A program made the translations under genes and the position numbers. The notes beneath the pieces are model-generated. The model was given only the letters and a program-made list of their open reading frames with translations. It ran no database searches and had not been told where the DNA came from. Shown in pieces: positions 8,047 to 17,381 of a stretch of 17,914 bases of DNA. Source of the stretch: Bacteroidales bacterium UBA714 (GTDB lineage Bacteria > Bacteroidota > Bacteroidia > Bacteroidales > UBA932); assembly GCA_002298075.1 (NCBI GenBank), contig DBLW01000062.1, forward strand, positions 1 through 17,914, read 5' to 3'. How positions within the stretch are numbered: position 1 is the first letter of the stretch; each line of letters starts with the position of its first letter.

Positions 8047-8083
8047 TCCTCCTGCCGCACCAATCATTTCCGCGGCAGGAGGA
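8047..8083 (-). promoter_or_regulatory. Hairpin that buries the Shine-Dalgarno site of the DUF4252-like gene; possible terminator/attenuator
   Basis: A perfect 12-bp inverted repeat: TCCTCCTGCCGC at 8047-8058 and GCGGCAGGAGGA at 8072-8083 on the plus strand, with a 13-nt loop. Read on the minus strand, the 3' arm contains AGGAGG (8053-8048), seven bases before the ATG at 8040. The 5' arm carries the matching anti-Shine-Dalgarno-like sequence. The stem is followed by TATTTTATG, a weak U-tract. It could be an intrinsic terminator of the xylose operon, a translation-controlling hairpin, or both. The alternative start at 8067 lies in the loop. Confidence 0.7.
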
Positions 8084-8120
8084 CATTTTCATGAATTATA
8101 CCAAAGTGTCAGGACGTGGG

Positions 8121-9599
8121 CTATTTCCTTTTCCAAAGCTTCGACATGTCCTCCAGGGTCCTGCCCTTGGTCTCAGGAACAAGTTTCCATACAAATACGG
8201 CCGCAAGGACGCATATCACCCCGTAAAGCCCGTATGTGAATGCATGGCCGAAATTCTCCATGGACCCAAGGCTCATGTTGTACATCGGCAGGAAAGTCGA
8301 AGACACGATGAAATTGAATATCCATTGGAAAGCCACAGCTACCGCAACAGCTGCTCCGCGGATGGTATTCGGGAAAATCTCCGATATCAATACCCAGCAT
8401 ATCGGGCCCCAGCTGAACATGAATGAAGCGCTGTAAACCATTATGCTTATGACAGCCACAACTGGAGGAAGCGCCTCAGCTGCGCTTGTAAGTGCGACTC
8501 CGGCAGCTCCCAAGGCCATGCCGAGCGAACCACATATAAGCAACGGCTTCCTGCCCCATTTCTCAACAGTGAATATGGCAAGCAAAGTGAACGCTATATT
8601 GACCACACCCATGAGCACTGTCTGCATCATAGGATTGCCCATCCCGAGAGACTCGAAAATCCTCGGCGCGAAATAGAGCACGGCATTGATGCCGACAACC
8701 TGCTGAAAGACGCTGAGCATGATTCCAACAAATATGACGAGGACACCATAGGTGAACAGTTTCTCGGTCTTGTCGGAGACAGTGGCCTTGATGTCATCAA
8801 AGATAGCCTTTGCCTGGGACTTTCCGTTGATGCGCACAAGAACCTCCATCGCCTTGGAATCATTTCCGCTCATAACCAGATAGCGCGGAGTCTCCGGAAC
8901 AAGGAACAGCAGAATCGTGAACAGACCGGCAGGCACAGCCTCGCTCACGAACATTAGCCTCCATCCGCGTTCTATGGACCACTGTGCCTGTGAAGCGTTC
9001 ACTATATCATACAGCCCTTCGGCTACGCGTTCCATTACCGGCGCAATATGGTCTCCGAGAATCATGAAATTCACAAAATACACCACGAGCTGGCCGAAAA
9101 TGATGGCAAACTGGTTCCATGAGACCAGGGTTCCGCGCATGTTGCTCGGAGCAATCTCAGCGATGTACATCGGACATATGGCAGAGGCAAGCCCCACACC
9201 TATTCCGCCGAGCACCCTGTACAGATTGAAAGCCACAAGCAGCGGAAAAGAAGGCGTCCCATAGCTGAAAAACAGGAACTCAGGGCAATATGAGCCCAAT
9301 GCAGAGAGGAAGAAAAGCACACCGGCCACTATAAGCGACCTCTTTCTTCCCAACCTCGTAGCCAAAAGTCCGGAAACGGCGCTTCCGAGTATGCAGCCAA
9401 TGAGTGCGCTTGAGGAAGTGACTCCGTGCACGAAGTTCGTATAGGCAAAATCGGACGCCCCCATGAAAAACGCCTGAAGACCTTTCTCCGCACCGGATAT
9501 AACGGCCGTGTCGTAACCGAAGAGCAAGCCTCCGATTACGGCCACAAGCACAATCGAAAACAAGTATGCCCTGCTTCCGTTTTCTTTAATGCCTGACAT
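8121..9599 (-). CDS. xylE: D-xylose/H+ symporter, MFS sugar porter family
   Basis: Imports D-xylose with protons across the inner membrane. The protein is 492 residues from the ATG at 9599, matching the length of E. coli XylE (491). A TTG further upstream overlaps xylA and is less likely. It has twelve hydrophobic segments and the sugar-porter signatures: GYDTAVISG (D30, the place of the proton-coupling Asp27 of XylE), RLGRKR at 82-87, NQFAIIFGQ with a glutamine at the XylE Gln168 position, VPETPR at 234-239, QQVVGINAVLYFAP at 299-312 (substrate-binding QQ and N), EKWGRK at 346-351, FSWGPICWVLISEIFP, and PETKGRTLED at 475-484. Glucose or another pentose cannot be excluded from motifs alone, but the genes on its 5' side are xylA and xylB. 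The start is five bases after the xylA stop, so it is co-transcribed and probably translationally coupled. Confidence 0.93.
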   Translation of the reverse strand: MSGIKENGSRAYLFSIVLVAVIGGLLFGYDTAVISGAEKGLQAFFMGASDFAYTNFVHGVTSSSALIGCILGSAVSGLLATRLGRKRSLIVAGVLFFLSALGSYCPEFLFFSYGTPSFPLLVAFNLYRVLGGIGVGLASAICPMYIAEIAPSNMRGTLVSWNQFAIIFGQLVVYFVNFMILGDHIAPVMERVAEGLYDIVNASQAQWSIERGWRLMFVSEAVPAGLFTILLFLVPETPRYLVMSGNDSKAMEVLVRINGKSQAKAIFDDIKATVSDKTEKLFTYGVLVIFVGIMLSVFQQVVGINAVLYFAPRIFESLGMGNPMMQTVLMGVVNIAFTLLAIFTVEKWGRKPLLICGSLGMALGAAGVALTSAAEALPPVVAVISIMVYSASFMFSWGPICWVLISEIFPNTIRGAAVAVAVAFQWIFNFIVSSTFLPMYNMSLGSMENFGHAFTYGLYGVICVLAAVFVWKLVPETKGRTLEDMSKLWKRK

Positions 9600-9604
9600 G
9601 AAAA

Positions 9605-10921
9605 TCAGCAATACATGTTCACAATGGCCTCGTAAAGCTCCTGCTTGCCGCTGGTCAGCTTAGGCTCCCCGACCTGCCTGCCGTATTCGTAGGCCTCTTC
9701 GAAGCTCATCAGACCGTCCTCGAATTTCTTTCCAAGACCTGAATCGAAGCTGGCATAGCGCTCTGCCACCATTTTCCTGATAGGAGATTCCTCCAAAAGG
9801 GCAGCAGCATTCTCAAGGGCGCGCGCCATGGCATCCATTGCTGCAATGTGAGCGATAAAAATGTCTTCAAGGTCAGTGGAATTGCGCCTTGTCTTTGCGT
9901 CAAAGTTCGTTCCCCCGTTTCCGAGACCTCCGTTGCGGATAATCTGCATCATTGCCTGGATAAGGTCGAAATTGTCAATCGGGAACTGGTCCGTATCCCA
10001 GCCGTTCTGATAGTCGCCGCGGTTGGCGTCAATCGAGCCGAGCATTCCGGCATCGACGGCGCATGCAAGCTCATGCTCAAATGTATGGCCGGCAAGAGTT
10101 GCATGATTGACCTCAATGTTCACCTTGAAGTCCTTGTCAAGGCCATGGGCCTTAAGGAACCCTATCACAGTCTCCGTATCAACGTCATACTGATGCTTGG
10201 TCGGCTCCATAGGCTTCGGTTCTATGAGGAATGTGCCGGTGAATCCCTTTGAGCGGGCATAGTCACGTGCCATCCTCAGCATTGTGGCCATATGCTCCTT
10301 CTCACGCTTCATGTCAGTATTGAGGAGAGACATATATCCCTCACGGCCTCCCCAGAACACATAGTTGGTGCCTCCAAGCTCGATTGTGGCGTCAATGGCG
10401 TTCTTTATCTGCACTATGGCGCGGGCCACCACGTCAAAATCAGGATTGGTTGACGCACCGTTCATATAGCGCCTGTTGCCGAACACATTGGCCGTGCCCC
10501 ACAGAAGCCTGATTCCGGTCTCGGCCTGCTTCTGCTTGAGATATGCGACAATCTCCTTCATATTGGCCTCATATTCCTCTACCGTGTCCGCCTCGGCAAC
10601 AAGGTCAACGTCATGGAAGCAATAATACTCTATGCCCATCTTCTGCATGAACTCGAATCCGGCATCCACCTTGTCTTTCGCTGCCTGCATAGGGCAGGAT
10701 GCGGCATTCCAAGGGAAGGTCTTTGTTCCTCCTCCGAACTGGTCGGCACCCTCCGCACAGAGCGTATGCCACCAGGCCATGGAGAATTTGAGCCACTCGC
10801 TCATTTTTTTGCCGAGCACAACCTTGTCAGCATCATAATAACGGAAAGCCATAGGATTGCGGCATTCCCTGCCCTCGAAACGTACCTTGCCGATTTCCGG
10901 GAAAAATTCTTTGTTTGCCAT
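9605..10921 (-). CDS. xylA: Xylose isomerase
   Basis: Converts D-xylose to D-xylulose in the cytoplasm using two divalent metal ions. The 438-residue length fits the longer (class II) xylose isomerases found in Bacteroidota and enterobacteria. All catalytic positions are visible: His103 and Asp106 in FHDVDL; metal ligands Glu234 (IEPKP), Glu270 and His273 (NIEVNHAT), Asp298 (SIDANRGD), Asp309 and Asp311 (GWDTDQFP), and Asp341 (NFDAK). The substrate-binding segment WWHTLCAEGADQFGGGT is also present. The gene starts 29 bases after xylB, with an A/T-rich leader (ATAAAATT before ATG) and no Shine-Dalgarno sequence. It runs almost directly into the transporter gene. Nothing looks broken. Confidence 0.97.
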   Translation of the reverse strand: MANKEFFPEIGKVRFEGRECRNPMAFRYYDADKVVLGKKMSEWLKFSMAWWHTLCAEGADQFGGGTKTFPWNAASCPMQAAKDKVDAGFEFMQKMGIEYYCFHDVDLVAEADTVEEYEANMKEIVAYLKQKQAETGIRLLWGTANVFGNRRYMNGASTNPDFDVVARAIVQIKNAIDATIELGGTNYVFWGGREGYMSLLNTDMKREKEHMATMLRMARDYARSKGFTGTFLIEPKPMEPTKHQYDVDTETVIGFLKAHGLDKDFKVNIEVNHATLAGHTFEHELACAVDAGMLGSIDANRGDYQNGWDTDQFPIDNFDLIQAMMQIIRNGGLGNGGTNFDAKTRRNSTDLEDIFIAHIAAMDAMARALENAAALLEESPIRKMVAERYASFDSGLGKKFEDGLMSFEEAYEYGRQVGEPKLTSGKQELYEAIVNMYC

Positions 10922-10950
10922 AATTTTATGTTATCAGTTAGTGAATTAAT

Positions 10951-12429
10951 CTATGCTTCAAGACGCGACTTCCACAGGGCATACGCCCCGCAGCACGCAT
11001 CAAAATCAGCTGAGGACGGTTCTATGACCTCAAGACGCCTGAGCGTTGAGAAAGCCTCGCTGTTGTCACGGTAAATCCCGGCTCCTATTCCGGCCCCCTT
11101 CGCTGCTCCGGCCGCCCCGTCCGTGTCATAAAGTTCTATGACAGCTCCGGTGACAGAGGCAAGGGTTTCGCGGAATATCGGGCTCAGGAACATGTTGGCA
11201 TGGCCTGCGTGTATCTTTTTCACCTGCATGCCCATCTCTTCCATTATGTCAATGCCGTATTTGAATGAGAACACTATCCCCTCCTGGGCGGCCCGGAGCA
11301 AATGGGCGCGTCCGTGCAGATTGAAATCGATTCCATGGAAAGAGCATCCGGCCACACGGTTCTCCAGCATCCTCTCCGCTCCGTTTCCGAAAGGCAGGAT
11401 GCTTATTCCTGAACTTCCCACGGGAGCTTTTGCGGCAAGTTCATTCATGTCGGCATAAGACATGCCCTCGGGAATGATATTCTTTCTGACCCAGGAATTG
11501 AGTATTCCAGTGCCGTTGATGCAAAGGAGCACTCCAAGCCGCGGGTCATTATGGGAGTGATTCACATGCGCGAATGTATTGACACGCGACTTGGAATCAT
11601 AGTTGACTTCCCCGAGCACTCCGTACACGACTCCTGAAGTACCTGCCGTAGAGGCTATCTCACCAGGGTTGAACACATTGAGAGACAAGGCATTGTTAGG
11701 CTGGTCACCGGCACGGTAAGTAACCGGGATGCCCTCTGCAAGGCCAAGTTCGGCGGCTGCCTGTGCACTCACCCGGCCCTGTTCCGAAAATGTAGGGCGC
11801 ACATCCGGCAAAAGTTCCTCTCCAATTCCGTAGAAATCCAAAAGAAACCCTGCAGGACGGCCTTCCTTGAAATCCCAAAGCATTCCTTCCGAAAGTCCCG
11901 AGACTGTCGTGCATATTTCTCCTGTGAGCTTCATTGCGATGTAATCCCCGGGAAGCATTATCTTATATATTTCCGAATACACATCCGGCTCGTTATCCTT
12001 CACCCAGGCGAGCTTGGAAGCGGTGAAATTGCCAGGAGAATTGAGAAGATGCGACAGGCAGCGCCCGTGTCCGAGTGCGTCAAATGCCATGTTGCCATAA
12101 GGCACGGCACGCGAGTCGCACCATATTATAGAAGGACGGAGCACGTTCATGTCCTTGTCAACGCAGACAAGCCCGTGCATCTGGTAAGAGATGCCTATTG
12201 CACTGATATCCCTGGGACACACTCCCGATGCGGCAAGCACATCAGAGGTAGCAAGCCTGAGATTTTCCCACCATGAAGACGGATTCTGCTCTGCCCATCC
12301 GCTTCTGAGCGCAATTATAGGGGCTTCCGACTTCGGATAAAACGCAGATGCCGCACATTTGCCTGACTGGGCATCCACGATACTCGCCTTGACTGACGAG
12401 CTTCCTATATCATAACCAAGAAGATACAT
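10951..12429 (-). CDS. xylB: Xylulokinase (FGGY family)
   Basis: Phosphorylates D-xylulose to D-xylulose 5-phosphate with ATP. The 492-residue protein has the two-lobed FGGY layout. The N-terminal phosphate loop is DIGSSSVKASIVD (D7). WCDSRA is at 103-108. The catalytic base is Asp242 in RAGDQPNNA, and the second phosphate loop is STAGTSG at 260-266. The C-terminal lobe carries HAGHANMFLSPIFRETLAS, in the place where most family members have GGGAKS. It then has DTDGAAGAAKGAGIGAG. Other FGGY kinases (for example L-ribulokinase or rhamnulokinase) differ in length and motifs, and the position directly before xylA supports xylulose. The gene starts 38 bases after the GH31 stop. Confidence 0.95.
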   Translation of the reverse strand: MYLLGYDIGSSSVKASIVDAQSGKCAASAFYPKSEAPIIALRSGWAEQNPSSWWENLRLATSDVLAASGVCPRDISAIGISYQMHGLVCVDKDMNVLRPSIIWCDSRAVPYGNMAFDALGHGRCLSHLLNSPGNFTASKLAWVKDNEPDVYSEIYKIMLPGDYIAMKLTGEICTTVSGLSEGMLWDFKEGRPAGFLLDFYGIGEELLPDVRPTFSEQGRVSAQAAAELGLAEGIPVTYRAGDQPNNALSLNVFNPGEIASTAGTSGVVYGVLGEVNYDSKSRVNTFAHVNHSHNDPRLGVLLCINGTGILNSWVRKNIIPEGMSYADMNELAAKAPVGSSGISILPFGNGAERMLENRVAGCSFHGIDFNLHGRAHLLRAAQEGIVFSFKYGIDIMEEMGMQVKKIHAGHANMFLSPIFRETLASVTGAVIELYDTDGAAGAAKGAGIGAGIYRDNSEAFSTLRRLEVIEPSSADFDACCGAYALWKSRLEA

Positions 12430-12467
12430 GACGATTATATGAAATGTCCATGAATTGCAGGCCCGAA

Positions 12468-15320
12468 CTAAAGCCTTACCGTAAGCGCGGAACCGTCATA
12501 ATTCACTTTCACTCCGGTGCCTTTGCCCTCAGGCGACACAGGTATCACATTGAAAATCCTTTCCCTGAGCATCCCCGGGAACTCTCCCTGCCTCTGCCCT
12601 ATCGTAAGTGTGCGGCTGCCTTCGTCATATGAGAACGCTATCATTGAGAAAAGCCCTTTCTCGTAATTATAATTCACGTTCTCATCCTCATAAAGGGTAA
12701 ATTCCCCGTTGTCGCCCGCATAGACATAGAGGTCAATCTCCGAAGCCGGCTTCTCGTCCGAATACTGCATGTCAGGCCCGAATGGAACAATCGAGCCTGC
12801 GCGCACATAAAGAGGCATCCTTTCATACGGAGCCTCAACTGTGGCAACAGTACCGCCTTCACGAAATTCTTCCGTATAGAAATCATACCATCCTCCGCAC
12901 TCCGGGAAGCAGATCTCCCTGGTACGGGCCCCGTATTCATAAACGGGAGCGACAAGGAAGGCCGGGCCGAACATATAGGCGTCCCCAATGCCGTTCACCC
13001 GCGTATCTTCCATGAAGTCCATGACCAACGGACGCATTATGGTATAATCGTCAAACCATGTCTTTCCCGCAAGGGAATAAATGTACGGCATAAGCCTGTA
13101 ACGCAATTTTGTGTACCAGACTATGGACTCGTATGCAGGATGTCCCTCCGGGGCAATCTCCCAAGGCTCGCGGAAAGGATACTGGCCGTGCGCACGGTAA
13201 AGCGGAGCAAAGGCACCGAACTGGAACCATCTTGTGTTCAGTTCCCGCCACTCGCGCATGTCCTCATTCTCTTTTCCGGTCTCATCCCATATGTCCTGTG
13301 CCTGGACATAACGGTTTTCCACACAGAATCCTCCGATGTCCATTGTCCACCAAGGGATACCGCTCACGGCAAAATTGAGTCCGGCCGAAATCTGGGCCTT
13401 CATGTCCTCCCACCTCGTGGCTATGTCGCCGCTCCAGGTGGCTGTCGAGTATCTCTGCAGGCCGGCAAATCCTGAACGGGTAAGCAGAAAGACACGTTTG
13501 CCGTCATCTGCGGCACGCTGTCCTTCATATATGGCATCCGCATTCATAAGTGCGTATGCATTGAAATATTCTGTTGAAGAACCGAGGGCAGTCGGTCCGC
13601 AGAGAGCCTTGCGGTAATCCATGTCCGTGCAGTCACGTACATTCGGTTCGGAAGCATCCATCCACCATGCATCTATTCCGAGAGGCCAATAATGCTCATA
13701 CATCTGGTTCCAGAACAATTTGCGGGCATCAGGATCGTAGGCGTCATAGAAACCGTACAGATACCCCTTTCCTATCCAGTCGCGCACCCCGTCTTCATAA
13801 GCCCGGTCATACATCCAGCCGTGCTCCTTGAACTCGCGGTAATGCTCCGTATCAACATAGAATTTCGGCCAGACAGACACCATCATCCTGCCGTGCATGT
13901 CATGAATGGAATCCACCATGGCCTTAGGATCAGGGAAACGCTCCGGATCAAACTCATGGCTGCCCCATTCAGGCTCCGCCCAGTGGCTCCAGTCCATCAC
14001 AATGTTGTCTATCGGTATTTCCCTCTTGCGGAACCCGGCGAGAGCATCTATCATTTCCGTGGAAGTCTTGTATCGCTCGCGGCTCTGCCAATAGCCCAAT
14101 GCCCATTTCGGCATTATAGGGGCCTTTCCCGTAAGAGTGCGGTATCCGCTTATGACCTGGTCCATGTCATCTCCGGCAATGAACCACCAGTCCATCTGAG
14201 GTGACATCTCGCTCCACCATGAATGCTTGGACTGCTCCTGCGGATTTACTGCCGGATAGGCACGGAGCCCGCAATATGACACATATCCGTCCGGTTTCCA
14301 GTCAATCCTGACAGGTGTTTTCCTGCCGGCTTCAAGCCTCACGGTAAACTTGTAGCTGTTCGGGTTCCAGGCTGTCCTCCAGCGCTCCGGAACGACAGTC
14401 TCCCCGTCCATTGTAACAGTGGTATATCCGGCATAATACAAGATGAAATTGTATTCTCCCGTCTGAGGTGCCTTGATATAGCCCTCATATATCACATTAG
14501 AGTTGAAAAGCGGAAAGCCTTCAGGCAGGTTCACAACCTTTTCCATCTGAGGGGCAACAAGATATTCGAAATATATCTGCGGCTCCTCACGTACAATGGT
14601 TTCGCCTTTCTCCGGTGTATAGATGCCGGTCAGGCCGCCTTCCTTTCCGTTTTTGTCATAGAGCGTGAATATCTCCGGAAGCTGGCTGTATGCGTCAGGA
14701 TTGCCGAAGCGCATGAGCGAGTAGCTGTCCATAAGCACTCCGTATCCTTTGTTTGAGACTATGAAAGGGACTGAGACCTTGGTATTATACTGGAAAAGTT
14801 CCTCGTTACGGCCCTTGTAGTTGAATTCGTCCGCCTGATGCTGTCCAAGACCGTAGAACGCCTCGTCATCCGGCGACTCGAAAACCTGGCGGAAAGAATA
14901 GCCATGCGTCCCGTCAGCTTCAATCGGCGTGAAAGATTTTCCTCCGCCCACCTGCTCCCGGAGCAGCATTTTGCCTTCAAGGTCTGTGAACCAGACTTCT
15001 CCCGTTGATATCAGCACATTGGCTTTTATGGCAGAAGTTGACAATGTGACGGTGTCGGCCCTGCGGTCCACGGAAAATTCCGTCGCGGAGCCGCCCGGCA
15101 GCACTACAAGGCTGTTCCTGTCCGCAAATTCACGCTCTGGCGTGGCCGAGACATGAATCAGTCTTTCGCCCCTGGCCTCAAGCCTCACAAGGGCGGGGCT
15201 TCCCTCTTCTGCTTTTCTGACTTTTACGGTAACCCCGTTTTCGTCTTGAACAAAATCCTTGCGGCACGAGCATAATGGCAGTGCCGCAAGAATGATAAGC
15301 GGTAAATGTATAAGTTTCAT
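12468..15320 (-). CDS. GH31 alpha-xylosidase-like lipoprotein with PA14-like insert
   Basis: A 950-residue glycoside hydrolase of family 31, probably an alpha-xylosidase that removes xylose from xyloglucan oligosaccharides. The signal peptide ends in lipobox L-C-S-C19, so it is lipid-anchored in the envelope. Residues about 25-260 are the N-terminal beta-sandwich (AFYGLGQHQADEFNYKGR). At about 265-350 lies a PA14-like insert (VIYEGYIKAPQTGEYNF, then DWKPDGY), as in the xyloglucan-active CjXyl31A and BoGH31 enzymes. The (beta/alpha)8 barrel follows at about 390-760, with the nucleophile Asp555 in DAWWMDASEPN and the acid/base Asp632 in TWSGDIATRW. The C-terminal sandwiches end the protein. GH31 also contains alpha-glucosidases; the PA14 insert and the xylose operon favour xylosidase. 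Its 5' end is 45 bases after the transketolase stop, with no terminator between them. Confidence 0.92.
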   Translation of the reverse strand: MKLIHLPLIILAALPLCSCRKDFVQDENGVTVKVRKAEEGSPALVRLEARGERLIHVSATPEREFADRNSLVVLPGGSATEFSVDRRADTVTLSTSAIKANVLISTGEVWFTDLEGKMLLREQVGGGKSFTPIEADGTHGYSFRQVFESPDDEAFYGLGQHQADEFNYKGRNEELFQYNTKVSVPFIVSNKGYGVLMDSYSLMRFGNPDAYSQLPEIFTLYDKNGKEGGLTGIYTPEKGETIVREEPQIYFEYLVAPQMEKVVNLPEGFPLFNSNVIYEGYIKAPQTGEYNFILYYAGYTTVTMDGETVVPERWRTAWNPNSYKFTVRLEAGRKTPVRIDWKPDGYVSYCGLRAYPAVNPQEQSKHSWWSEMSPQMDWWFIAGDDMDQVISGYRTLTGKAPIMPKWALGYWQSRERYKTSTEMIDALAGFRKREIPIDNIVMDWSHWAEPEWGSHEFDPERFPDPKAMVDSIHDMHGRMMVSVWPKFYVDTEHYREFKEHGWMYDRAYEDGVRDWIGKGYLYGFYDAYDPDARKLFWNQMYEHYWPLGIDAWWMDASEPNVRDCTDMDYRKALCGPTALGSSTEYFNAYALMNADAIYEGQRAADDGKRVFLLTRSGFAGLQRYSTATWSGDIATRWEDMKAQISAGLNFAVSGIPWWTMDIGGFCVENRYVQAQDIWDETGKENEDMREWRELNTRWFQFGAFAPLYRAHGQYPFREPWEIAPEGHPAYESIVWYTKLRYRLMPYIYSLAGKTWFDDYTIMRPLVMDFMEDTRVNGIGDAYMFGPAFLVAPVYEYGARTREICFPECGGWYDFYTEEFREGGTVATVEAPYERMPLYVRAGSIVPFGPDMQYSDEKPASEIDLYVYAGDNGEFTLYEDENVNYNYEKGLFSMIAFSYDEGSRTLTIGQRQGEFPGMLRERIFNVIPVSPEGKGTGVKVNYDGSALTVRL

Positions 15321-15365
15321 AATTCAAGTGGTTTATTTTAAGTTTCAGCAATCTTAAGGCAGTAT

Positions 15366-17381
15366 TCAGAACATGAGCTTTACCTGCTCATATACATTTT
15401 CTGCGGTGAAGCCGAGCTTCTCGTCAAGAACCTTGTAAGGCGCGGAGAAACCGAAGCTCTCGAGTCCGAATACTTTTCCGCCTGGCCCGACAAGTCCCTG
15501 CAGGTTTACAGGAAGGCCGGCTGTAAGTCCGAATATCTTTGCCCCGGAAGGAAGCACGCTCTGCTGGTATTCTTCGCTCTGACTGCGGAAGAGGCCTTCT
15601 GACGGACAGCTTACGATCCTGATTTTCAAGCCGTCTTTTCTCAGGAGTTCTGCACCGGCATTCAGCGTCGCCACCTCTGAGCCGGAAGCTACAAGTATTA
15701 CATCAGGATTCTCGTCCGAACCTGCGACTACATATGCACCTTTGGCAGCCTGGGCGTAGTCTGTTCCTTCAGGAAGCATGTCGATGTTCTGGCGTGAGAA
15801 TATGAGACCGGTAGGAGTCTTGGTGTTTTCCATCGCAAGTTTCCAGCATTCCGTAGTCTCTTCAGCATCCGCAGGACGAAGCACCAGCATAGAGTTGCGT
15901 CCACTGTGGTTCTTGAGCTTTTCCATAAGACGTATCTGTGCCTCCTGCTCGACAGGCTCGTGTGTAGGTCCGTCCTCTCCGACACGGAATGCGTCATGCG
16001 ACCAGATGAATTTCACAGGAAGCTCCATCAGGGCAGCCATCCTTATGGCCGGCTTCATATAATCGGAGAATACGAAGAATGTTCCGCATGCAGAGATGAC
16101 TCCTCCGTGAAGCGCCATACCTATGCAGCAGCACGCCATTGTAAGTTCCGCAACTCCAGCCTGGAAGAAGGCACCGCTGAAATCTCCCTTCACGAATGAA
16201 TGCGTCTTGTTGAGGAAGCCGTCCGTCTTGTCTGAATTGGAAAGGTCGGCAGATGCGCATATCATATTCGGCACCTGCTCCGCGAGCATTCCAAGCACAG
16301 TCGCTGAAGCGTTTCTTGTAGGCGCTCCGGCTTTCTGCTTCACGACGCTCCAGTCAAGCTCCGGTGCAGCTCCGCTGAACCATTTTTCAACATTTTCAGC
16401 CATTTCAGGATTGGCGGCAGCCCATGCGGCTTCTTCTGCCGAACACTCCGCCACGACCTTACGAAGTTCATCAGCACGTCTTGCGTAAAGTTCCTTCACT
16501 TCCGGACGGATACGGAACGGGTCGTCAGGATTGCCTCCGAGATTCAGTATAGTGTTCCTGTATGCATCTCCTCCGAGAGGAGCGCCATGGGTCTTGCAGT
16601 TGCGCTCATATGAAGAGTTGTCTTCCTTTCTTGCGCCCTTGCCCATCACGCATTTGCCTATTATGAGGGTCGGACGTGATTTCTCAGCTTTGGCCGCATC
16701 AAGAGCCGCACGAATCTGATCACAGTCATTACCATTGATTTCCAGCACATTCCATCCCCATGCACGGTATTTCATAGCGGTATCTTCCGCCGACACGTCA
16801 CCGCACTCTGTGGAAAGCTGGATTTCATTCGAGTCATAGAACATTATGAGGTTGTCCAGACCGAGAGTTCCGGCTATGCGTCCTGCTCCCTGGGAGATCT
16901 CCTCCTGGATTCCGCCGTCTGATATATATGCATATATGGTTTCTTTTGAGAAGAGAGGGTTGCCGGTGCGTGCTGCCAGGAATTTGGCTGCGATTGCCGC
17001 GCCGACCGCGAACACATGTCCCTGTCCGAGAGGGCCTGAGGTATTTTCGATTCCGCGCTTCACGTCAACTTCCGGATGTCCCGGAGTCGGAGAGCCCCAC
17101 TGACGGAACTGCTGCAGTTCCTCTATTGTGAATCTTCCGATGAGAGCCAGCTGGGAATAAAGCATAGGCGACATGTGTCCCGGATCAAGGAAGAAACGGT
17201 CGCGTCCTTTCCACTGCGGACAATCAGGGTCATATCTCAGATATTCGGAGTAAAGGACATTGATGAAGTCCGCTCCGCCCATCGCTCCGCCCGGATGGCC
17301 TGATTTTGCTTTTTCAACCATTGAAGCAGCAAGGACACGTATGTTGTCCGCCGCAAGATTCATTACTGCATTGTCGTTCAT
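15366..17381 (-). CDS. tkt: Transketolase
   Basis: Thiamine diphosphate enzyme that transfers two-carbon units from xylulose 5-phosphate to aldose phosphates, linking xylose use to the pentose phosphate pathway and glycolysis. The single-chain, 671-residue protein has all three domains. HPGGAMGGADF (29-39) and PGHMSP carry substrate- and cofactor-contacting histidines. The TPP motif is SDGGIQEE...YDSNE at 154-186 (SDG replaces the more usual GDG). The pyrimidine-domain glutamate is Glu412 in AELTM. The substrate-binding segment SHDAFRVGEDGPTHEPVEQ is at 461-479. The C-terminal domain starts near 555. It is the first gene of the minus-strand operon. The ATG at 17381 is the first methionine before the conserved N-terminal helix. 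No Shine-Dalgarno sequence is visible. Confidence 0.96.
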   Translation of the reverse strand: MNDNAVMNLAADNIRVLAASMVEKAKSGHPGGAMGGADFINVLYSEYLRYDPDCPQWKGRDRFFLDPGHMSPMLYSQLALIGRFTIEELQQFRQWGSPTPGHPEVDVKRGIENTSGPLGQGHVFAVGAAIAAKFLAARTGNPLFSKETIYAYISDGGIQEEISQGAGRIAGTLGLDNLIMFYDSNEIQLSTECGDVSAEDTAMKYRAWGWNVLEINGNDCDQIRAALDAAKAEKSRPTLIIGKCVMGKGARKEDNSSYERNCKTHGAPLGGDAYRNTILNLGGNPDDPFRIRPEVKELYARRADELRKVVAECSAEEAAWAAANPEMAENVEKWFSGAAPELDWSVVKQKAGAPTRNASATVLGMLAEQVPNMICASADLSNSDKTDGFLNKTHSFVKGDFSGAFFQAGVAELTMACCCIGMALHGGVISACGTFFVFSDYMKPAIRMAALMELPVKFIWSHDAFRVGEDGPTHEPVEQEAQIRLMEKLKNHSGRNSMLVLRPADAEETTECWKLAMENTKTPTGLIFSRQNIDMLPEGTDYAQAAKGAYVVAGSDENPDVILVASGSEVATLNAGAELLRKDGLKIRIVSCPSEGLFRSQSEEYQQSVLPSGAKIFGLTAGLPVNLQGLVGPGGKVFGLESFGFSAPYKVLDEKLGFTAENVYEQVKLMF

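Noticed and set aside
8093..8101. TATAAT-like sequence on the minus strand just after the transporter stop
   Set aside because: Bacteroidota housekeeping promoters use TAnnTTTG, not TATAAT, and no matching -33 element lies upstream.
13692..14204. 170-codon plus-strand ORF inside the GH31 gene
   Set aside because: It is antisense to the catalytic barrel of a clear GH31 protein, its translation has no recognisable domain, and such shadows are expected opposite G/C-rich coding DNA.
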